From the NCBI RefSeq assembly GCF_002246015.1, contig NZ_NOLJ01000001.1, forward strand, positions 620,293-684,292: a stretch of 64,000 nucleotides of DNA. The letters run 5' to 3'. The first letter of the stretch is position 1. Each line of letters begins with the position of its first letter. This DNA is from Nostoc sp. 'Peltigera membranacea cyanobiont' 210A (GTDB lineage: Bacteria > Cyanobacteriota > Cyanobacteriia > Cyanobacteriales > Nostocaceae). Positions 45,007 through 54,778 of this stretch are shown in pieces. A model generated the notes under the pieces. It saw only the letters and a program-made list of their open reading frames with translations, did no database searches and had not been told where the DNA came from. Made by a program: the position numbers and the translations under genes.

Positions 45007-45753
45007 ATGCCGAGGATTCTTGTCATAGACGATGACCCAGCGATTTCAGAACTAGTTGCCGTCAACTTGGAAATGGCTGGCTACGATGTTAGTCAAGCTG
45101 AAGATGGCATCAAAGGTCAAGCGCTGGCTCTCCAGCTACAACCAGACTTGATCATGCTCGATTTAATGTTGCCCAGAGTAGATGGGTTCACCGTTTGCCA
45201 ACGCCTGCGCCGAGACGATCGCACCTCTGAGATTCCCGTGTTAATGTTGACGGCTTTGAGCCAAACTCAGGATAAGGTGGAAGGCTTTAATGCTGGCGCA
45301 GATGACTACCTCACCAAACCTTTTGAAGTTGAAGAACTGCTGGCGCGGGTGCGGGCACTTTTGCGGCGGACTGACCGGATTCCCCAAGCAGCAAAGCATA
45401 GTGAGATTCTCAACTATGGCTCATTAACCCTCGTTCCCGAAAGATTTGAGGCAATATGGTTCAATGAGACGGTGAAATTGACTCACTTGGAATTTGAGTT
45501 ACTTCACTGCTTGCTGCAACGCCACGGTCAAACAGTTTCTCCCAGCGAAATCCTCAGAGAAGTTTGGGGCTACGATCCTGATGATGACATAGAAACGATT
45601 CGAGTGCATATTCGCCACTTGAGAACTAAGCTAGAACCAGATCCTCGCCATCCCCGCTATATCAAGACAGTGTATGGTGCTGGATACTGTCTTGAATTAC
45701 CCGGTATACCTCCATCTTCTAATGAAGGGGCTTCGGTAACAGTCGTTGAATGA
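45007..45753 (+). CDS. nrrA: OmpR-family response regulator, NrrA/Rre37-like
   Basis: 248 residues: receiver domain (~1-120) with IDDDP, phosphoacceptor Asp52 in IMLDLMLP and the KPFEVEE lysine, then a winged-helix domain (~135-235) with [37 protein letters not shown] and [37 protein letters not shown]. The sequence strongly resembles NrrA of Anabaena and Rre37 of Synechocystis as I remember them. These regulate glycogen catabolism, nitrogen-starvation responses and, in Anabaena, hetR induction. NblR is the main alternative name in the same family. No histidine kinase gene is adjacent. Confidence 0.85.
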   Translation: MPRILVIDDDPAISELVAVNLEMAGYDVSQAEDGIKGQALALQLQPDLIMLDLMLPRVDGFTVCQRLRRDDRTSEIPVLMLTALSQTQDKVEGFNAGADDYLTKPFEVEELLARVRALLRRTDRIPQAAKHSEILNYGSLTLVPERFEAIWFNETVKLTHLEFELLHCLLQRHGQTVSPSEILREVWGYDPDDDIETIRVHIRHLRTKLEPDPRHPRYIKTVYGAGYCLELPGIPPSSNEGASVTVVE

Positions 45754-46365
45754 AATTCACGCTAAATTCCCTTATCTAAGCTATCACTTAGGCAAGAACT
45801 CTCTGTAACTCTTATTCCTTTCCTCTTAGTTAAGGTTATTAGTGGGATTCAGTAGTATGTAGAGATGTTGCAATACAACGTCTCTATCTACAAGTGCATC
45901 CGTGATTCTTTATTGAAGAAGAATGCAGAATGCAGAATTCAGCAATCTTGACGCTCGTTCCTCTCTACGAGACGCTGCGCGAACGCTACCGCTACGCTAT
46001 CAGTCGGGGATTCAGACCCGCCACTTAATTGTTGCACCACCAAATATACGATATGGTGGGGGTGCAAAAACTCCGGTTATTCAGACGCTCTCGACGAGAC
46101 GCTAAAAGCGAACGAAGACTCGCTTTCCGCGTCGCTATCCGCCAGTCATACAGAATACCCAACTGAATTCTGACTTCTGAATTATGTTCGATAAAAAGCG
46201 TCTTTTGTCAATGAGTTAAGATACTCAAATTAATTTGAGTGAAAATGATAATCGTGTGATCGAGAGAAACTCGAAGCTGGTGGCATTATAGGCAATTTCA
46301 CAGCAAAGTAAGGTTTCTGAAGGTAGATATTAGCCGTCATTGAATTTTTTAAATTGTAGTGCGAT
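45754..46365. repeat. Repeat-rich gap between nrrA and the methyltransferase
   Basis: No gene is seen. From 45922 it holds AATGCAGAATTCAG STRR, a TCTACGAGACGCTGCGCGAACGCTACC repeat (45964-45999), a TTGCACCACCA / TGGTGGGGGTGCAA hairpin (46029-46065), a GACGAGACGCTAAAAGCGAACG repeat (46086-46135) and a closing TGAATTCTGACTTCTGAATTA STRR. Several repeat families have inserted into one another here. Confidence 0.65.
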
Positions 46366-46394
46366 CGCGCTGTGGTGAAACAGCGCGGTTTTCT
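46366..46394. terminator. CGCGCTG stem-loop next to the methyltransferase stop
   Basis: CGCGCTG (46366-46372) pairs with CAGCGCG (46381-46387), followed on the plus strand by GTTTTC. It lies 15 bases beyond the minus-strand methyltransferase stop and may end transcripts from either side. Confidence 0.4.
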
Positions 46395-46408
46395 CCCAAA
46401 TAACTTTT

Positions 46409-47251
46409 CTACTTATTACCGCACAATAAACCAAACCGAACTAACCCACGCTCATAACCGCGACGCATCAACCCCAGTGATAACGCCCCTTGAATGGTAG
46501 TCCAACCGGCATTGAGTAAGCCCCAAAGTGCTTGGGGAGTAAACGCCGAATCAATGACTACATTCCAAAAGGGGGCGACGGCGGTTGACCAATCGGCGGT
46601 GCGAATATTGTTTAATGGAAGTTGACGTGCGATCGCTTCATATTCTGGTAAAGAAATCACATAAGGCAAACAATACACCCGATAAATATCCTGCAAATGC
46701 TTTTCTTCATCCGGCGTCAGTGGTAACTTATCGGTCGGTCGATGACACCAAGTCACCATAATTAACTTGCCACCAGGTTTCAACACCCGATAACACTCTT
46801 GGAGAAACTTAGTTTTATCTGGCATATGTTCGCCGCTTTCTAGCGACCAAACCAAGTCAAAAGAATTATCAGCAAAGGGCATTGCTTGAGCATTAGTGAC
46901 CTGAAACTGAGTTTTCAGACTCAAATTTGCTTCCATTGCGCGTTCCGTTGCTCTGGCAGCTTGCACAGGACTCAAAGTAATCCCTGTAGCCTTAGCATTA
47001 AACTTTTCAGCTAGGTATAAAGAACTGCCGCCAATGCCACAACCGACATCGAGGATATTTTCTGCTGCTTGTACCCCCGCCCAATTGAGCAGTTCCTCGA
47101 TTAAATCAATTTGAGCTTGACGACGGTCTTTTTTCTGGCTGCCATCGACACCGTAGTAGCCGTGGTGCATATGTTCGCCCCAAATCTGTTCCCACAGACC
47201 AGAGGAAGCATCGTAGAACTGCTGAATTTGCTGGTAAAGTGTTGCACTCAT
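46409..47251 (-). CDS. Gamma-tocopherol methyltransferase
   Basis: 280-residue SAM-dependent methyltransferase that converts gamma- to alpha-tocopherol, the last step of vitamin E synthesis in thylakoid/envelope membranes. It shows IWGEHMHHGYYG near the N-terminus, the SAM motif NILDVGCGIGGSSLYLA, the LSPVQAARA segment, FDLVWSLESGEHMPDK and VLKPGGKLIMVTWCHR. The tocopherol-methyltransferase tail is APFWNVVIDSAFTPQALWGLL. There is no signal peptide, as in the Anabaena enzyme. A terpenoid or 2-methyl-6-phytylbenzoquinol methyltransferase is the alternative. Confidence 0.87.
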   Translation of the reverse strand: MSATLYQQIQQFYDASSGLWEQIWGEHMHHGYYGVDGSQKKDRRQAQIDLIEELLNWAGVQAAENILDVGCGIGGSSLYLAEKFNAKATGITLSPVQAARATERAMEANLSLKTQFQVTNAQAMPFADNSFDLVWSLESGEHMPDKTKFLQECYRVLKPGGKLIMVTWCHRPTDKLPLTPDEEKHLQDIYRVYCLPYVISLPEYEAIARQLPLNNIRTADWSTAVAPFWNVVIDSAFTPQALWGLLNAGWTTIQGALSLGLMRRGYERGLVRFGLLCGNK

Positions 47252-47508
47252 GAAAAAAGTAGTATTGAGACGAAGTAGAATTCAAAAAAAAACATACAGG
47301 TAGGCTACCATGTATGTTTTTAATTAAATAAGGGTATTTTTACTTCCAGGGAAGGTTAACCAAGATTTATCCTCCTGGGAAAAATTTCTCAGTTTTACCT
47401 TAATAAACTTTACTGAGTCGAATTTATGTCAATTCTCCCAAATTGGGCTACAGCTTAAAGCATCTGGCAAGCCATTTTAAATCTGACTTTTTGAATTTTG
47501 AATTAATT

Positions 47509-48843
47509 ATGACTGTCGCTCGCACAATTTGTTTGGGGTTTCTGGCTGTCATTGCTGTTGGTACTATCCTATTGATGATGCCTTTTTCAACTAGCGATGG
47601 TACATGGAATAACCTGATTGTGGCACTATTTACCTCCACATCCGCAGTTTGTGTCACAGGTTTATCAGTAGTCGATCCTGGTACTTATTTTTCCTTTTGG
47701 GGCCAGTTATTTATTGCCCTATTAGCTCAGATTGGCGGATTGGGCTACATGACAACCACCACATTTCTAATTTTGCTCATTGGTCGTAAGTTTGATATGC
47801 GGCAAAAAATCGCCATTCAACAAGCTTTAGACCGTCCAGGGATGAGTGGTAGCTCCCAAGTTATCCGTTCAATTATTGCCACAACTTTAATTTTTGAACT
47901 TACCGGAGTTTTCTTACTTCTACCAGCTTTTGTTCCAGAGTATGGGTGGAGTCAAGGACTTTGGCTGGCGATTTTTCATAGCATCAATGCTTGGAACAAT
48001 GCTGGGTTTAGTTTATTTAAAGATAACTTAATTGGCTATCAATCATCCTTTTTAGTAGTCTTTACCATCTCTATGTTGATTATCTTTGGAGGAATTGGCT
48101 ATCAGGTAATTTTGGAAATGTATCTTTGGTTGCGCGATCGCATCCTCAAAAAAATTCAAACCCAAGTATTTACTCTGGATTTCAAAGTTGCAACCAGTAC
48201 AACCATTATATTATTACTCATCGGAATAATAGCCTTTTTCTGTATAGAAATCAGAAACCCTGAAACATTTGGCTCTCTAAATTTACGCGACCAGATATTA
48301 GTAGCTTGGTTTCAATCAGTTACTCCTAGAACTGCTGGTTTTAACACCATCGATATTAGCAAAATGACTACGGCTGGTCTATTTATTACGATTGCACTAA
48401 TGTTTATTGGTGCAAGTCCAGGTGGGACAGGAGGAGGGATGAAAACAACAACTTTGAGAGTTCTAACCAGTTGTACAAAAACGATTCTTCGGGGCAAAGA
48501 AGAAGTTTTGTTGTACGATCGCAAGATAGCAATAACTTTAATTTTGAAAGCTGTAGGTGTGTTAGTAGGCTCGGTAGCGACCGTGATTTTCGCCACCATT
48601 TTAATTAGCCTCACAGATCCAACATTAGATTTTATTCAAATTTTGTTTGAAGTGGTATCAGCCTTCGCCACGGTGGGGCTTTCTACAGGCATTACAGGAA
48701 CTATCTCTACAGCGGCAAAGCTGATCTTAATTGTCACGATGTATGTTGGCAGAGTAGGTGTTTTGCTACTAATGTCTGCCGTACTAGGAGATCCGCGTCC
48801 TACTAGAATTCACTATCCTGAAGAAAATTTACTCGTGGGATAG
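47509..48843 (+). CDS. ktrB: KtrB/TrkH-type potassium transporter membrane subunit
   Basis: About 444 residues, integral membrane protein with repeated M1-P-M2 units. The selectivity-filter segments are visible: FTSTSAVCVTGLSV, NAWNNAGFSLF, VTPRTAGFNTID and VSAFATVGLSTGIT. The K+-gate intramembrane region is ASPGGTGGGMKTTT. It takes up K+ (Na+-dependent in Synechocystis). A TTG-initiated extension back to 47443 overlaps TTTTGAATTTTGAATT, an intergenic STRR, so I prefer ATG 47509 (MTVARTI). It is followed by its regulatory partner ktrA after 151 bases. Confidence 0.92.
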   Translation: MTVARTICLGFLAVIAVGTILLMMPFSTSDGTWNNLIVALFTSTSAVCVTGLSVVDPGTYFSFWGQLFIALLAQIGGLGYMTTTTFLILLIGRKFDMRQKIAIQQALDRPGMSGSSQVIRSIIATTLIFELTGVFLLLPAFVPEYGWSQGLWLAIFHSINAWNNAGFSLFKDNLIGYQSSFLVVFTISMLIIFGGIGYQVILEMYLWLRDRILKKIQTQVFTLDFKVATSTTIILLLIGIIAFFCIEIRNPETFGSLNLRDQILVAWFQSVTPRTAGFNTIDISKMTTAGLFITIALMFIGASPGGTGGGMKTTTLRVLTSCTKTILRGKEEVLLYDRKIAITLILKAVGVLVGSVATVIFATILISLTDPTLDFIQILFEVVSAFATVGLSTGITGTISTAAKLILIVTMYVGRVGVLLLMSAVLGDPRPTRIHYPEENLLVG

Positions 48844-48994
48844 TTAGGGAGACAGAATAGGGAATGGGTGAGAAAGAATAACCAATGCCCAAACTGATAA
48901 AATATACATTGGAAGGCAAAAATAAAAATTTTAATTCAAGCGGTATAACCGTTTTTTGCCCTAAATACAGGGAGCCATTATAAGGATAAAAAGC

Positions 48995-49690
48995 GTGAAT
49001 CTGTCATCATTAAGTTTTTTTCGCAGTTTACGTAAAGATAACCAACAATTTGCTGTAATTGGGTTAGGTCGTTTTGGAAGGTCTGTCTGTTACACACTGC
49101 ACAATTTTGGTTATCAAGTGCTGGCAACAGATATTGATGAAAAACGAGTTTCAGAAGCATTAACTGAGGGAATAGTTGGTCATGCTTTGCAACTAGACTC
49201 TACAGAACCAGCTGCACTCAAAGAAGCTGGAATTTTTGAATTTGATACTGTAATTGTAGCGATTGGCAACTACGTTCAAGAAAGTATCATAACCACCCTA
49301 AATGTGAAAGAGGCTGGTGTACCTCACGTAGTTGCTAAAGCTTCTAGTGAAGTTCACCGTAAACTGTTGCGGCGAGTAGGAGCAGATCATGTTGTTTTTC
49401 CTGAGTATGAAGCGGGTTGTGCCCTAGCGCGTACTCTTACGAAACCAGCAATTCTAGATCGGTTTGACCTCGACCCAGATAATAGTATTGTAGAGTTGAT
49501 TGTGCCTGATGAATTTCACGGCAAAACCATCACTGAACTGCAACTTCGTAACCGCTACGGTTTAAATTTGCTAGCAGTAAGCCAGGATGGAAAATTTCAA
49601 ATTAATCCTGACGCTAGCAAGCGTTTAGAGCGTGGTTCAGCAATGGTTGTTATTGGTTGCAATAAAGATATTAATCGTTTGCCGATTTAA
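48995..49690 (+). CDS. ktrA: KtrA-type regulatory subunit of potassium uptake (RCK/TrkA-N)
   Basis: 231 residues, GTG start. The RCK-N domain has a Rossmann nucleotide motif FAVIGLGRFGRSVCYTL and the acidic ATDIDEKRV loop that binds NAD(H) or ATP/ADP. The RCK-C domain covers ~140-225 (IVELIVPDEFHGKTITELQL, RGSAMVVIG). It forms the octameric ring that gates KtrB. It is next to ktrB, as expected; a KtrE (glycosyltransferase-like) subunit is not in the window. Confidence 0.92.
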   Translation: MNLSSLSFFRSLRKDNQQFAVIGLGRFGRSVCYTLHNFGYQVLATDIDEKRVSEALTEGIVGHALQLDSTEPAALKEAGIFEFDTVIVAIGNYVQESIITTLNVKEAGVPHVVAKASSEVHRKLLRRVGADHVVFPEYEAGCALARTLTKPAILDRFDLDPDNSIVELIVPDEFHGKTITELQLRNRYGLNLLAVSQDGKFQINPDASKRLERGSAMVVIGCNKDINRLPI

Positions 49691-49771
49691 AAAAGTTAGG
49701 AGTTATGCCGTGTGCAACTTTTACTCAAAACTAACCTCCAGTAGAGAATAGACTTATTGCATGAATCAAAA

Positions 49772-49868
49772 GCCCTCACCCTAAATCCCTCTCCCAAGCT
49801 TGGGAGAGGGACTTTGAAATTCGCTCCTCTTCTCCCAATTTTGGGAGAAGAGGTTGAGGGATGAGGGC
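49772..49868. repeat. GCCCTCACCC...GATGAGGGC inverted repeat element
   Basis: 97-bp palindromic element with inner hairpins CCCTCTCCCAAGCTTGGGAGAGGG and CTTCTCCCAATTTTGGGAGAAG. It shares its core with the interior of the 7675 MITE. Located between convergent ktrA and the TPR gene, where it may terminate both. Confidence 0.75.
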
Positions 49869-49891
49869 AAATCGCCTTAACTCTGAGTTTT

Positions 49892-50992
49892 TTATTGTCC
49901 GGGACTTGTTGAAGTGGATTGTGGTTCAACTGAGACAGGTACATCGCCAGGGTTCGCGGGCGTTTCTGGTTGATTTGCCGTCTGTGGCTCAGGTGTTTGT
50001 ACTGTAGAATCTGAACTCTGAGAAGGAGTAGCTGTTTGACTAGCTTGAGGTTGCTGTTGCCCAGTTTTCTGAGCAATTTGCTGCATTAACTGCTCAATTT
50101 TCTGGGCTTGTTCAATGTTACCTTGCTCGCGATATTCATTATGAGCGCGTTGCAAGACTCCACTGGCTTTTTTGAACTCGCCTTGATTATATAAAGTTAC
50201 TCCCAAGTTATAGTAAGCTGAGGCGCTTTTAGGATTTAGGCGAATAGCTTGCCGATAAACAGAAATAGCCTCAGGAGCTTGACCATGCATTGCTAGCAAA
50301 TTTGCCATATTGCTGTAGGCTGTGGCATTTTTAGGATCTAGCTTCAAAGCTTGGCGATAATTGGCGATCGCAGGCTCGATTTGACCTTGTTGTTGCAAGG
50401 CGATCGCTAAGTTAAGATAAGCATTGGCATTACTGCTATCTAGATTAATTGCTTGCTGGTATGCAGCGATCGCTTCCTCTAACTTTCCTTGTTCATATAG
50501 CAACAAACCCAGATTATACAGCGCTGCCACCCTTGTGGAATCTATCACCAAGCTCTGGCGATAAGCGGTAATTGCTGCATCTTTTTCTCCTTGTCGGTGC
50601 AAGACTAACCCTAAGTTGTAATAAGCTTCGCTAGAATTGGGATTAACTTTTATCGCCTCTGTAAATTCTTGCAAAGCTACATCCAGGCGATTTTGCTCCA
50701 TAAATATATTACCCAGATAATTTCGTGCCGCCCCAAGGTTAGGATCTCGCTGCAACGCTTGGCGAAAGCCATATTCTGCACCTTGTAAGTCTTGGCGGTT
50801 ATAGCGCGTAACTCCCTGCTGGAAAAAGCTAGCTGCTTCGAGATCCTGAGAAATTGCAGTTTCTGCCAGCAGCTTGCTAACTGGGAAATTAGTAATTGTC
50901 GGTGCAGCCAAGAGCAAAAATGCAGAACAGCCACCGAGTGTTACCTGACAAAATAAATTTAACCAATGAGAAAATAGGTATTTTTCAGACAT
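49892..50992 (-). CDS. Exported TPR-repeat protein
   Basis: About 366 residues. After an N-terminal hydrophobic segment (CQVTLGGCSAFLLLAAPTI, signal anchor or signal peptide) there are about seven consecutive tetratricopeptide repeats (~45-285; for example AYYNLGLVLHRQGEKDAAITAYRQSL and AYLNLAIALQQQGQIEPAIANYRQAL). A Gln/Pro/Ser-rich disordered tail closes the protein. TPRs mediate protein-protein contacts; the partner is unknown. I prefer the ATG at 50992 (MSEKYLFSHW); a further 24 codons upstream are open but lack family support. Confidence 0.85.
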   Translation of the reverse strand: MSEKYLFSHWLNLFCQVTLGGCSAFLLLAAPTITNFPVSKLLAETAISQDLEAASFFQQGVTRYNRQDLQGAEYGFRQALQRDPNLGAARNYLGNIFMEQNRLDVALQEFTEAIKVNPNSSEAYYNLGLVLHRQGEKDAAITAYRQSLVIDSTRVAALYNLGLLLYEQGKLEEAIAAYQQAINLDSSNANAYLNLAIALQQQGQIEPAIANYRQALKLDPKNATAYSNMANLLAMHGQAPEAISVYRQAIRLNPKSASAYYNLGVTLYNQGEFKKASGVLQRAHNEYREQGNIEQAQKIEQLMQQIAQKTGQQQPQASQTATPSQSSDSTVQTPEPQTANQPETPANPGDVPVSVEPQSTSTSPGQ

Positions 50993-51102
50993 TAATAGCA
51001 GACCTGTACTTATTTTTAACCTCTTATAAGTCAGAGTACCCACCACGAAAGAAAAAATTCCCAATTTCCAACTTTTAACTCCTAACTCTTGTACAGACGC
51101 GA

Positions 51103-52320
51103 TTAATCGCGTCTCTCCCCACTCCCCACTCCCACAGCTGACGGCAAAATTAGCATGGCATCACCGAATGAATAAAAGCGATATCCAAAAGCGATCGCTT
51201 CGTTGTATATATTCAATAATCGTTGTCTGCCAATTAGGGCACTTACCAACATCAACAAACTAGAACGCGGTAAGTGAAAATTAGTAATCAAACCATCTAC
51301 CACCCGCCATTGGTAGCCGGGATAAATAAACAAGTCTGTTTTTCCGCAAAATGGTTGTAAATTACCCGATTGAGCCGCCCCTTCTAAAGCCCGTACTGCC
51401 GTTGTTCCCACAGCAATAATTCGACCGCCAGCAGCTTTCGTGGCGCGGATTTGCTCTACTGTAGCGGCAGGAACTTCAATCCATTCTTCATGCATCTGAT
51501 GGGTAGTTACATCCTCCACTTCCACAGGGCGAAATGTGCCGACACCAACGTGCAGCGTCACAAAAGCTTGATTGATTTGGCGATCGCGCAACTTTTGTAA
51601 TAATTCTGGGGTAAAGTGTAATCCTGCCGTCGGAGCTGCGATCGCTCCTGGCTGTTTAGCATAAACTGTCTGATACTGCTCATCAGCAGCTTCTGAGGCA
51701 GTGATGTACGGTGGTAACGGTACTTCACCAAAAACCTCTAACAGCTGCACCAAAGTCTTGCCCTCTGGCACATCAAATTGCAATAAACGCCCCCCCGTTG
51801 CTGCGTCTGTTTCTAGAACTGTAGCGGTGAGTTGGGGACACTTCTCTACGAGACGCTCCGCGAACGACAGGCTCAGTGCATCGCTGGGGATTGGCGAAGA
51901 ATCTTTATAATCCCGAATCCCTAATTGCCTTGGTTCAAAAATAATCTTCGCTCCCAGTTTGAAGCTTTTTCCTGGCTTAACTAAAGCTAGCCAACAGTTA
52001 TGCTGCCGTTCTTCCAATAGCAACACCTGGATTTTCGCACCAGTGGATTTATGACCATAAAGCCGCGCTGGAATGACTCTTGTATTGTTCATAACCAACA
52101 AATCACCAGAGCGCAGCAGTGCAGGTAAATCATGGAAAATATGGTGTAGAGGTGCTGCTTCGATGCCTGTAGTCGGAGAATTAATCACCAGTAACCGTGA
52201 GCTATCTCTAGGAACTGCTGGGTTTTGGGCAATGAGTACTGGAGGTAGTTCGTAGTCATAGCCAGCTACCGAGCAATCTAATTCAAAATCTTTTGCTTGT
52301 GGACGAGATGTATCTTTCAA
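51103..52320 (-). CDS. queA: tRNA preQ1(34) S-adenosylmethionine ribosyltransferase-isomerase QueA, with an in-frame repeat insertion
   Basis: 405 residues against ~340-380 usual. QueA adds the ribosyl part of SAM to preQ1 at tRNA position 34 to make epoxyqueuosine. Visible: [23 protein letters not shown], the [13 protein letters not shown] block, [32 protein letters not shown] and [19 protein letters not shown]. Between IRDYKD and LTATVLETD there is an extra segment ([20 protein letters not shown]) encoded by a dispersed repeat at about 51843-51900. The frame is kept and all conserved blocks remain, so the enzyme may still work. Confidence 0.93.
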   Translation of the reverse strand: MKDTSRPQAKDFELDCSVAGYDYELPPVLIAQNPAVPRDSSRLLVINSPTTGIEAAPLHHIFHDLPALLRSGDLLVMNNTRVIPARLYGHKSTGAKIQVLLLEERQHNCWLALVKPGKSFKLGAKIIFEPRQLGIRDYKDSSPIPSDALSLSFAERLVEKCPQLTATVLETDAATGGRLLQFDVPEGKTLVQLLEVFGEVPLPPYITASEAADEQYQTVYAKQPGAIAAPTAGLHFTPELLQKLRDRQINQAFVTLHVGVGTFRPVEVEDVTTHQMHEEWIEVPAATVEQIRATKAAGGRIIAVGTTAVRALEGAAQSGNLQPFCGKTDLFIYPGYQWRVVDGLITNFHLPRSSLLMLVSALIGRQRLLNIYNEAIAFGYRFYSFGDAMLILPSAVGVGSGERRD

Positions 52321-52484
52321 ATTGACTTGTACTAGTTTTTGGTTTATTTAGTATTTATACTCTCTTAAAAAGGTTGAGTTAAGTTTTACCTTCTAAAGGA
52401 ACTTTAAGGCATTTTCGCTCAGTTTTGCCGCTAGGCTATAAGATTGTTACTATTAAGTAACACGGAAAAATTAACATAAAAATT

Positions 52485-52522
52485 GGGTAAACCTCCCCAT
52501 CTAAAAACGGGGGCTTTTACCC
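52485..52522. other. GGGTAAA...TTTACCC stem-loop upstream of a conserved gene
   Basis: GGGTAAACCTCCCC, a loop of ATCTAAAAAC, then GGGGGCTTTTACCC. It resembles the subterminal hairpins of IS200/IS605-type elements or a leader hairpin. No transposase remains nearby. It lies 70 bases before the gene at 52593. Confidence 0.45.
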
Positions 52523-52592
52523 TACCGGGAACAGGCACTTATTGACGAATATAGATATGTAGGATTGGCTTTGATCCCAAGCACCAACAAAC

Positions 52593-52982
52593 ATGGAATA
52601 CTTGTACTATCTGGCAAATGCCAGTCTAACCCTGAGGGTCGTTCAACACCTCCACGCTAGACCCCAGACACCAGTTTCGTTCGTCACCGTAATTCATCAA
52701 ATTGATGGCTGGGTGGTTAGGATCAAACTCAAAGGTCAAGTCTCGCCCCAAGAAGATGGCGACTTTCGGGCTTTTCTAAATGAATTAGGAATTAGCTACG
52801 AACCGCCAATGAGGGTGCAAATGGCACTTTGGAGTTTGGAAGCCGGACAGTGCCCTGTGGATGTGATGCGTCGCTATCAAGTAGCGATCGTTTCTCATGG
52901 TAGCCCAGAAAGAGACGAAATTGAAGCGTTCCGGCAGCAGTTTGTCCGGGGCTTAGGTTACTGTCCAGAAACTTTGGCGTGA
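52593..52982 (+). CDS. Conserved hypothetical protein, 129 aa
   Basis: Soluble mixed alpha/beta protein starting MEYLYYLANASLTLRVVQHL, with a central strand-rich part (WVVRIKLKGQV) and YEPPMRVQMALWSLEAGQ, ending RGLGYCPETLA. One Cys near each end of the second half. The regular composition and stand-alone conservation-like look suggest a real cyanobacterial gene. I recognise no domain and assign no function. A TGA at 52981 ends it before a TTGGTCATTGGTAATTA repeat tract. Confidence 0.7.
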   Translation: MEYLYYLANASLTLRVVQHLHARPQTPVSFVTVIHQIDGWVVRIKLKGQVSPQEDGDFRAFLNELGISYEPPMRVQMALWSLEAGQCPVDVMRRYQVAIVSHGSPERDEIEAFRQQFVRGLGYCPETLA

Positions 52983-53053
52983 TGACTATTTGGTTGTAAC
53001 GCCACTACAAAATTATTGGTCATTGGTAATTAAGATATTTTATCGATTACCGA

Positions 53054-53551
53054 TTAACCATTATCAATTAAAGAGTCGAAAGCTGCTGGAATGTATTCTT
53101 GCAGCTTAAGCTTATATCCGTCTACTGATGAAGTAGCTAGAGCTTCCTGATTTCCTGTAACCCCAGTCAGATTTTTTGATATTTTTTGGCAGTAGACAAT
53201 AGCAACATCAAACCTACAAGAATAATCTGCCTTCTCAGGGTACTGGGCTAAAAATATTCCAGCTGTACGCCAAATTTTTGCTTGCTTTTGTGGGGTGATT
53301 GCGCTTCTTCCCCCGGCATCCCAACTACCTGAACTGCGGGTTTTGACTTCAACAAATGCCAATAATGAGTGCTGAGTAAGGAGTTTTTCCCCAGTTTGTC
53401 CATCATATTCAGCAATAATATCGATTTCTCCCCAGCGGCTAGAAAAGCAACGATGGAGAATTACCCAACCTGTAGATTGCAACCATTGGGCTACTAGGTC
53501 TTCTCCTAGATGACCAATATCTGGATAATGAGATGGAGGAAGGTTAGCCAT
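53054..53551 (-). CDS. YraN family (UPF0102) endonuclease-like protein
   Basis: 165 residues with the family's PD-(D/E)XK-like nuclease core: GEDLVAQWLQSTGWVILHRCFSSRWGEIDIIAEYDG, then LAFVEVKTRSSGSWDAGG (catalytic D and E-x-K) and the IWRTAGIFLAQYPE helix. The Asp in CRFDVAIVY is conserved. Bacterial YraN is linked to Holliday-junction/competence functions only indirectly. The C-terminal YIPAAF is typical. Divergent from the pentapeptide gene 15 bases away. Confidence 0.9.
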   Translation of the reverse strand: MANLPPSHYPDIGHLGEDLVAQWLQSTGWVILHRCFSSRWGEIDIIAEYDGQTGEKLLTQHSLLAFVEVKTRSSGSWDAGGRSAITPQKQAKIWRTAGIFLAQYPEKADYSCRFDVAIVYCQKISKNLTGVTGNQEALATSSVDGYKLKLQEYIPAAFDSLIDNG

Positions 53552-53566
53552 TGACTATAAAATATC

Positions 53567-54172
53567 ATGAATTCTGTGAATTCTAGGTTAAGCGATGCCT
53601 GCGACGGGCTACGCCTACGCACAGCGGGTTCTATACTCGACTCATCCAGCACTGAGTTGGGGTTTAAGCGTAAAAAAAACCATCACATTTGGGTAAGTAT
53701 ACTTAGCTTATTCATTTGGGGAATAGTTAGCATCACCGCAACGGTCGGTTTTGCTCCAACCGCTCTGGCACTCGAATATAATAAGGAAATTTTGGTTGAG
53801 GCCGATTTTTCAGGACGTGATTTAACAGACTCTAGCTTTACTAAAGCAAATCTTCGCCAGAGCAACTTCAGCCGAGCTAATTTGAACGGTGTCAGTTTCT
53901 TTGCAGCAAATTTAGAGTCTGCGAATTTGGAAGGTTCTGATTTGAGAAATGCCACTTTAGACTCGGCTCGTTTAGTCAGAGCAAATTTGACAAATGCACT
54001 GTTGGAAGGTGCTTTTGCTGCTAACGCCAGATTTGATGGTGCAATCATTGACGGAGCAGATTTTACCGATACGCTGCTACGTCCCGATGAGCAAAAAAAA
54101 TTGTGCAAACTTGCCAAAGGGACTAATCCGATTACAGGACGAGATACGCGTGACACGTTGTTTTGTCCTTAG
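53567..54172 (+). CDS. Pentapeptide-repeat protein, lumenal/exported type, with a repeat in its 5' end
   Basis: 201 residues. After a short N-terminus there is a signal-like helix ([15 protein letters not shown]...ALALEYN), then about 16 pentapeptide repeats of the A(D/N)Lxx type ([23 protein letters not shown] ...) forming a right-handed quadrilateral beta-helix. The C-terminus [22 protein letters not shown] has two cysteines, as in thylakoid-lumen pentapeptide proteins. Residues ~9-21 ([12 protein letters not shown]) are the translation of the GCGATG-CTACGACGGGCTACGCC dispersed repeat. A later start would avoid it, but no ATG lies between the repeat and the signal helix. Confidence 0.82.
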   Translation: MNSVNSRLSDACDGLRLRTAGSILDSSSTELGFKRKKNHHIWVSILSLFIWGIVSITATVGFAPTALALEYNKEILVEADFSGRDLTDSSFTKANLRQSNFSRANLNGVSFFAANLESANLEGSDLRNATLDSARLVRANLTNALLEGAFAANARFDGAIIDGADFTDTLLRPDEQKKLCKLAKGTNPITGRDTRDTLFCP

Positions 54173-54236
54173 TATTTTCTACCTGGGCACTGGGATTGGG
54201 CATGGGGCATTCCCCACTTCCCACTCCCTACTTAAC

Positions 54237-54614
54237 CTACCAACCATCTGCACCAATTTTTTGACAAACAATTTGCATTCCTTTGCCTGGTGAAGAATTA
54301 GCTACAAAAGGTATTTCTCCTTTTTCTCGATCCTCTTGAAGTAGCTGTCCCTCTGACCCATAAATGGCAATGCGATTCCGAAAAAGCCGCGATTCTTTGC
54401 ACGAAGCATCGAATGTAGTCTCAAAGATGCCATCACCATACATTCCGTAAAGCTTGTATGTAGTGCCTTTTATAGTTTCCGTATCCAGAGCTACACTGTT
54501 TCCTAATTTATCATGCCCTACAGTGATATATCTTTGTGTATCTTCAGCGATGGCACTACCATTACTTAATAAAATAGCGATCGCTCCCACCATACCGCCT
54601 ATCTTAGAATACAT
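54237..54614 (-). CDS. Small secreted protein of unknown function
   Basis: 125 residues with a signal peptide (MVGAIAILLSNGSAIAE, cleavage after AIA). The mature domain, about 100 residues, is beta-strand-rich (YITVGHDKLGNSVALDTETIKGTTYKLYG). Its two cysteines (ASCKESRLF and MQIVCQKIG) could form a disulfide. It resembles short cyanobacterial periplasmic proteins of unknown role. No family name can be given. Confidence 0.72.
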   Translation of the reverse strand: MYSKIGGMVGAIAILLSNGSAIAEDTQRYITVGHDKLGNSVALDTETIKGTTYKLYGMYGDGIFETTFDASCKESRLFRNRIAIYGSEGQLLQEDREKGEIPFVANSSPGKGMQIVCQKIGADGW

Positions 54615-54778
54615 ACAGTTTCAAAATATAAGATTTCATATATTTCTATCCGCAATCAAAGGGGTTCTGGCAGGGTAAAAGCACTGAAATCCAAATATAG
54701 CAAGGTGTTATACTAGCTAGTAACACCTTCTGGGAAACGTCAAGCACTAAAACAAATAGCTGCAATACTTTTCAAAGT

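Noticed and set aside
49696-50076. 126-residue minus ORF at the end of the TPR gene
   Set aside because: Runs through the palindromic element at 49772-49868 in a frame other than the TPR gene.
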